A stretch of 64,000 nucleotides of DNA from Artocarpus heterophyllus (lineage: Eukaryota; Streptophyta; Magnoliopsida; Rosales; Moraceae), in the NCBI GenBank assembly GCA_025403435.1, contig CM046344.1, positions 17,453,699-17,517,698 on the forward strand, written 5' to 3'. Numbering within the stretch: the stretch's first letter is position 1; each line of letters starts with the position of its first letter. Below are positions 58,953 to 64,000 of this stretch, piece after piece. A model generated the notes under the pieces. The model was given only the letters and a program-made list of their open reading frames with translations. It searched no databases and was not told the origin of the DNA. A program made the translations under genes and the position numbers.

Positions 58953-60450
58953 TGTTGGGTTTGGTGCCCTAAAAGCTGTGACATTGTCATATTGTTAATA
59001 AATAAATAAAGTGACATTTATTATTTTGGTTGATTATATGTATTATGAATACATTTATAAACATCAAGAAAATTCAATGATTATTTATGTGACTATAAAT
59101 TTAGCATATAAGTGTTATTTGCTTAGGGATAAAATTTATAGATAATAATCTAAATAGTCCGTAATAATTCATTAAAGTTTAGGATCTTTAGTTAAAAATT
59201 ACAAGTACGGTCCAATCTCATCTAAAATGAAATAGTCATTATCCAGACTATTAATGTAGAGACATTGGATTGGAGGTACTTTATATAATGAGATTATATA
59301 GGACTGGACCAGATAAATTATGAATCTCTAATAATCATCCGTTACAAATAGAGTATTCAAATTTATCACTATGATGATCATATATTTGATAGTCTTAATC
59401 CTGAGTATTTATTAGACTCCTATTTATGACATTATGTTTTTTGACTTGCATGGTAAGATTTGTCTAAGCACATATTATAACTTAGCATCTTGGAAACATA
59501 AAGTAATAAATGACTGAGAATAATATTATACAGATATGGAATCTATTTCTTCCCTATGGAAGTTAGAAAAATAGTTCTCTTGAGTGATAATTCAAGATTT
59601 GAACAGTAGAGCACTCGTTCATAATAAGATTATGAATTAATTGTTCATTAGAGAATTATTAGAACTCAAGGATAAAGATGTAATAAGAGAGGTGAACGGA
59701 AATTGAACCTAGCTCTTATTATGAACTATTTATGGAGGACTGACTTATATGTAATGATTATATCAATGGACTACTCGCTAATTTTCTTTGAGTAATTTCA
59801 CTATAATCTCAAGAGTTCAGTTTCAGGTTTTTTAGTGGAGTAACACTGAAACTAATAAATTTGGCACATTAATCAAAGAGTTTAATTAATTGTCAAATTT
59901 ATTGGAGCTTGGGTTATAGGTCCATAGGTCCCCAATACCACCTCTGTAACACTATATTGGATTTTTGCATAGAATGAATTATACATGTTTAATTTAGAAT
60001 TATTGAATTCTGAATTAATTATTTCACACTTGAATTATTAATGTGACACAGAAAAATGTTCTCTGTGACACATAATGTAATGTGATAAATGTTGTCACAT
60101 TTAACTGAGCATTAGTTAATTCATTAATTGATTATTTTTAAAATATATTCTTAAATAAATGTGATTTATTTTTGAATTTAGATTTAGATATATATATATA
60201 TATGGTTTTGAACCAAATCTTTTTATATATATAAGATTTTATAATATATTAATATATATATATATTAATATAATATAAAAAAAGGAAGAAGGAAACGTGA
60301 AAGTTTCACGTTTCCCTTACTTATATATATAGATATACTTATATATATATATATATCTATATAATATGTAAACCAAATCACACTAATTCGGTCAAATAAA
60401 ATAAAAAAAGAGTAAAAAGTAAACTTCCTTTTACTTTCATGTTTTAGTTT

Positions 60451-60506
<56 letters not shown>

Positions 60507-60982
60507 AATCAAGTAGTGATTCAGGAAAAGAAGAAAAAGGGAAAGAAAGAAAAAAAATCAATTAAAAAAATTACTAATGGCTCAGATATAAAAATGAGAG
60601 ATAACAGTTATCTCAGATGAATTATTCACGTAATTTTTACAAAATATTTAGAGAGAAAAACTGAGAGTTCTTCTCTGAAAAAAAAAGGTCTGCTATCTCA
60701 TGTGTTGAGTACATAGCAGATTCAGAAAAGTGTGAGAAAAATTCATTCTTGCAGTTTGACGCCCACTCGTCTTTCCATTGGTGTGGAGGCCTGGATTGGA
60801 AGATCGTGGTGTCAAAGAGGAAAGCTAGGATACCCTGATAGTCTTCAAAAAGGTTTGTAAAATTACCTAAAGCTTTCTATAATTAAAATTATATATCTAT
60901 TCCCGATGAACAAAGTTTTCAGAAAATTTTTGTTTGTCAACGATCCGTTCCTTCCACTGCATTTCATATTTTAATTCCAACA
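58953..60982 (+). repeat. 3' LTR of the copia
   Basis: 2030 bp, TGTTGGGTTTGG to AATTCCAACA, collinear with the 5' LTR but without the TRIM. It carries a longer (TA)n (about 60460-60502), and the TATA region reads GATATAAAAATGAG. Confidence 0.95.
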
Positions 60983-60987
60983 GGATA
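60983..60987. repeat. Target site duplication GGATA, right copy
   Basis: Matches 50764-50768 exactly. Confidence 0.92.
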
Positions 60988-61165
60988 AACTTTAGATTAT
61001 GCTTGTGCATATTTACCTGAACTTTTATTCTCTCATGATCAATTATATGTTGCTTTATCTAGAGCTAAAACAATGCAATCTGTGAAAGTTGTAATTCGTG
61101 CCCTTGATGATACTTCCAACAATGAGCAAACTAAAAATATTGTGTCTCATAAACTAATAGATTTT
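60983..61165 (+). pseudogene. Helitron Pif1-like helicase, C-terminal part
   Basis: After removal of the copia and one target copy, the frame continues from NKAQG directly into TLDYACAYLPELLFSHDQLY and VALSRAKTMQSVKVVIRALD, the last helicase motif of Pif1-like Helitron proteins. The codon after NKAQG is TAA where Gln (CAA) is usual. The domain ends near 61165. Confidence 0.88.
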
Positions 61166-61930
61166 ATAAAGTTACAATGATTGTAAAAAAAAAAATAAAA
61201 AAATCAACGTTAATTAAATGTTCTACATTTCATTGGTATTTAGTCAATTTTTTAGATCCTTTTGTCTGCTATAATTTTCAAAGTTTTATTATTCTGCTTC
61301 TTAAAATTTTTGCAAATGTATTTAGTTTTTTCTTAAAGGAGAAGGAAAATGAGTACATAAACAAAGCTTTTCAAATGAGTTTCTCCAGCTAAAAAAATTG
61401 GATGCAAAAGTATTGGTATGTGAAAAAAATATGCTAAGGATTGCTAAACAAACTTCTTCCAAATATCGAGATCTTTTATTTGTTGATGATAAGGTAAGTT
61501 TTAGCAATTATAAATTACAATATACTTATTGGATTTTTTCATTTTATTTCTTTATTGAATTGTAGTCCTCATTGGATTCACAATTCAATACACAAAATAA
61601 TAATAAGAATAATAATCATAATAAAGTTGTTATCTTTAAGGCAGGGCTCGGATGATGGTTCCTCTTGATGTAACTTCCAATTCCAAGACTGCAAGTTGTC
61701 AAGAATCTAACATTTTATGCAGGTATACAGCTGTTACCTTGACGCTCTTTGGATTCAACCAACATTTGGTATTGAATGGTCAAATCTTGCTGGTCCTTAT
61801 ATGGAGTCTGGGGATCTTAATAGGTCCCTTCAATATTACAAAGTCTGTTTGTTATTGTTCATCAATCTCTAATTTTGATTAGTCCAATTTTCTTTTGGTA
61901 GGATTATTCTTATTTCTAAGGGACACTGTT
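61166..61930. other. Helitron 3' flank, unassigned
   Basis: No intact gene. Around 61735-61830 a plus-strand frame (AVTLTLFGFNQHLVLNGQIL) faintly recalls an OB-fold replication-protein-A segment, which some plant Helitrons carry; the match is too weak to call. No Helitron terminal CTRR with hairpin was located. Confidence 0.35.
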
Positions 61931-62396
61931 ACTTCTAATTTGTCGCATATTAGCAATTTACTTTCTGAACTTTTAATTTTGACAAGTTACCTCTTGAACT
62001 TACAAATTTGTTGCATATCACCCTCTATTGATAGTGATGTTAGTTTTTATATTAAATTAACATGTGATTTTCACGTTGCTAGTTAATTAAGAGTATGAAA
62101 GGTCTTTTGTGATAAATGTTAGCCAAATTTATTTTTTAAAACATTAATTTGAAATTTTCTTTTTTGATAAAAACTAAATTAAAAATGTTAATCATAATAA
62201 ATATAGATTAAAACACATAGAAATGACCATCCATGTTATTAATCAACTATTCATATGCAAGTCACATGTTAATTAAAATACAAAGACTAGCATTGCCAAT
62301 ATGGGGTGATTTGCTACAAATTTATAAGTTCAATGGCAACTTGTCAAAATTAAAAATTTACGAGATAAATTGCTAAGGTGCAACAAGTTCAGGGGA
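61931..62396. mobile_element. Long-TIR MITE-like element
   Basis: About 85-95 bp at the left (61931-62022) is the inverted counterpart of the right end (62305-62396): both arms contain TAGCAATTTA, TTTTTAATTTTGACAAGTT-like sequence, TTGAACTTA(C/T)AAATTTG and CATATCACC/CAAATCACC. The centre (about 280 bp) is non-coding. Long inverted arms recall Mutator-like MITEs, but the exact ends and target duplication are uncertain. Confidence 0.65.
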
Positions 62397-62488
62397 CAAC
62401 AATTCTAAAAACCCCATTTCTAATGTCTTTAGTGTTCTACAAATATAAACAAAAAGTTTTGAGTTTTTTCTACCACATGTTGTTACTA

Positions 62489-62651
62489 GGGTATTTGGCA
62501 TAGTAGTTAGATCATTGATTAGAATTGTAAATACTGTAACATGTGAGAGCTTTGCACTGTAGTAACTTTTTTTTACTTTTACTGTAGCATGTAATAGCTT
62601 TACACTGTTTCTAACTGAGAAATTAGTTAGAACCGACTAATGCCAAACAGG
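62489..62651. mobile_element. MITE, TTTGGC family, copy 5
   Basis: Ends GGGTATTTGGCA and TGCCAAACAGGC are inverted copies; the interior has ACTGTAACATGTGAGAGCTTT and TTTTACTGTAGCATGTAATAGC, shared with the four copies around PDC. Confidence 0.72.
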
Positions 62652-62678
62652 CTTACATTATCAATGCCCATGGACAGC

Positions 62679-62812
62679 CATATTGAACTTCAAGCATTAT
62701 TTTTATTTATTTTTTACTATCTACACATAATGTAATGAAACGAGCTATATTGAACTTCAAGCATTATTTTTATTTATTTTTTACTATTTACACATAATGT
62801 AATGAAACTGTA
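62679..62812 (+). repeat. 67-bp tandem duplication
   Basis: TATTGAACTTCAAGCATTAT recurs at a spacing of 67 bp with few differences over the whole unit (CTATCTACACATAATGTAATG versus CTATTTACACATAATGTAATG). It ends a few bases before LTR-C. Confidence 0.9.
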
Positions 62813-62818
62813 ACGCCC

Positions 62819-64000
62819 CTAAGTAGGGGTTAACAACTTTTAATTAATAAAATAAAAATTAGAAAATAAAGATAAACCTTCAAAACAAATATACCCGGGA
62901 CTTAAATGAAAAATCCCAAAATAAAATAAAAATATAAATAATTAAACCACAGTTTAATGTAGCATCTTTAAATTTAATAATGTAAAACTGTCATTATCAT
63001 TCTAACCCTCAATACATCTTAATACAGTCATAGAAAGTACAATTCCATCATAATACAGCTATATAGCTTCCTCAACTATGTATCTTGTCACCACCTTACA
63101 CATTGTGAGTTCTAAAAAGATGAAAATATGAGGGAATGAGCGAAACATGCTCAGTAGAGAAAATCATTACTCACCTTTAGGTTCTTACCATTACCATATT
63201 GAAATCTACATGGTTAGTTAGCTCTCAATGTTAATCATCAATATTATCATGTTCAATTCCAGTAGATACATGATGATCATTCTTACTAAGTTTCATACAT
63301 ATATATACATACTTATTTAGGATTCAATTATGCTTATCTATATCCACCATGCAATCACTCAACTCAATGAAACCTAAGTGGATGCGCTTGACAATCCTAC
63401 AATCATTCCAAGGGTATTTTGGTGAGGGGACATCGAATCCCAGATCCTCACCAAGTCGATTCCTGTACAGTGCGTTTTGAGACTTTTGACCCAAGGGAGC
63501 ATCATCACCTCCTTCCTATTTTACCTTTTAGTGTATTCGTGTCCAAGGACGTAACCGTCGCCCTCTTTACATCATACCATTTCTCTATAATCATTCATTA
63601 TTTATAGAGTCAGTTTTTCCTAACTATACTTCTCAATTTTCAACAACATATATCAAATCAATATATTCCTCGCTGTACAATACAAGACGAGTGTATGTCA
63701 TAGTATGTGATACTCATATAATAGCAGTTCTACATACATATATACATCTTGCAATAAAATAACCAATTTTAATTTCATAAAAACCTCACAAAAGATAAGT
63801 AATAGAATCCCTACCTCTTAACGAATACCATCCTGATAATTTCTAGCTCACAATACCAAGCTCACAACGTAAGCTCCAAGTACTCTATTATCCCACAACG
63901 TATAAAATAATCATACTTTAACTAAATTTCTAATCCATAATCATACTGTTCTACCATCTATTCTTATTAGTGTGCCATAATCATTTATATAAAATCCTTG
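62819..64000 (-). repeat. Tekay-type LTR-C, continuing past the window
   Basis: Plus-strand left end TGTAACGCCCCTAAG is the 3' terminus of a minus-oriented LTR of the family at 16712-23000. A conserved minus-strand TATA (TATAAATAATG) lies near 63598. A plus-strand 62-codon frame at 63419 has a counterpart in LTR-B, but a third copy is broken. Confidence 0.75.

Larger units (their letters stand above)
50769..60982 (+). mobile_element. Complete Ty1/copia retrotransposon
   Basis: 10.2-kb element with two LTRs, Met-tRNA primer site, gag, pol in copia order (protease, integrase, RT, RNase H), polypurine tract and GGATA target duplications. It lies inside a Helitron helicase. gag and pol carry stops and frameshifts, so this copy is not autonomous. 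Over the first 540 bp the two LTRs differ at roughly 15 positions by eye, which suggests a fairly recent insertion. Confidence 0.95.

Overview
The window looks like nuclear DNA of a flowering plant, most likely a eudicot: it is AT-rich, its one intact protein-coding gene has spliceosomal introns, and almost everything else is layered plant transposable elements. No bacterial-style operon, CRISPR array, rRNA gene or canonical tRNA gene was seen. The single gene with an unbroken reading frame is a six-exon pyruvate decarboxylase on the minus strand (coding 11865-14892, predicted 608 aa).

Layout. 1-5561: 3' part of a Ty3/gypsy element (gag-protease, RT, RNase H, integrase, 3' LTR), broken by one frameshift and one in-frame stop. 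5847-10560: 5' part of a Ty1/copia element (LTR family L1, leader, decayed gag) with a Tourist-like MITE at the gag start. 10561-16711: the PDC gene, its promoter and flanks, with several small MITEs. 16712-24426: minus-strand Tekay/Del-type chromovirus remnant (integrase, chromodomain-like tail, 3' LTR) whose LTR was entered by a second LTR of the same family and by another LTR-like insertion. 24427-29530: minus-strand copia remnant of family L1, split by a plus-strand L1 solo LTR with a clean 5-bp target duplication. 30430-34862: decayed CACTA (En/Spm) transposon. 35034-37449: copia remnant split by another solo LTR with a clean target duplication. 37450-42547: solo LTR of a third family, then a direct repeat of about 0.8-0.95 kb flanking a second CACTA fragment. 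42548-45874: mostly unassigned DNA with a minisatellite. 45875-49297: decayed minus-strand copia element and an L1 LTR fragment. 49850-61165: Helitron helicase remnant containing a complete copia element (50769-60982), whose 5' LTR contains a tandem TRIM. 61931-62651: two MITE-like elements. 62819-64000: start of another Tekay-type LTR running off the window.

Function. PDC would convert pyruvate to acetaldehyde in the cytosol, the first step of ethanol fermentation, and is the only host function recognised. All transposon genes seen carry stops, frameshifts or truncations. I did not find a new biological system. The most unusual signals are the nested insertions whose order can be read from target duplications, and clusters of a short GC-rich GGCCGA/TCGGCC word upstream of the TATA boxes of LTRs from three unrelated families.
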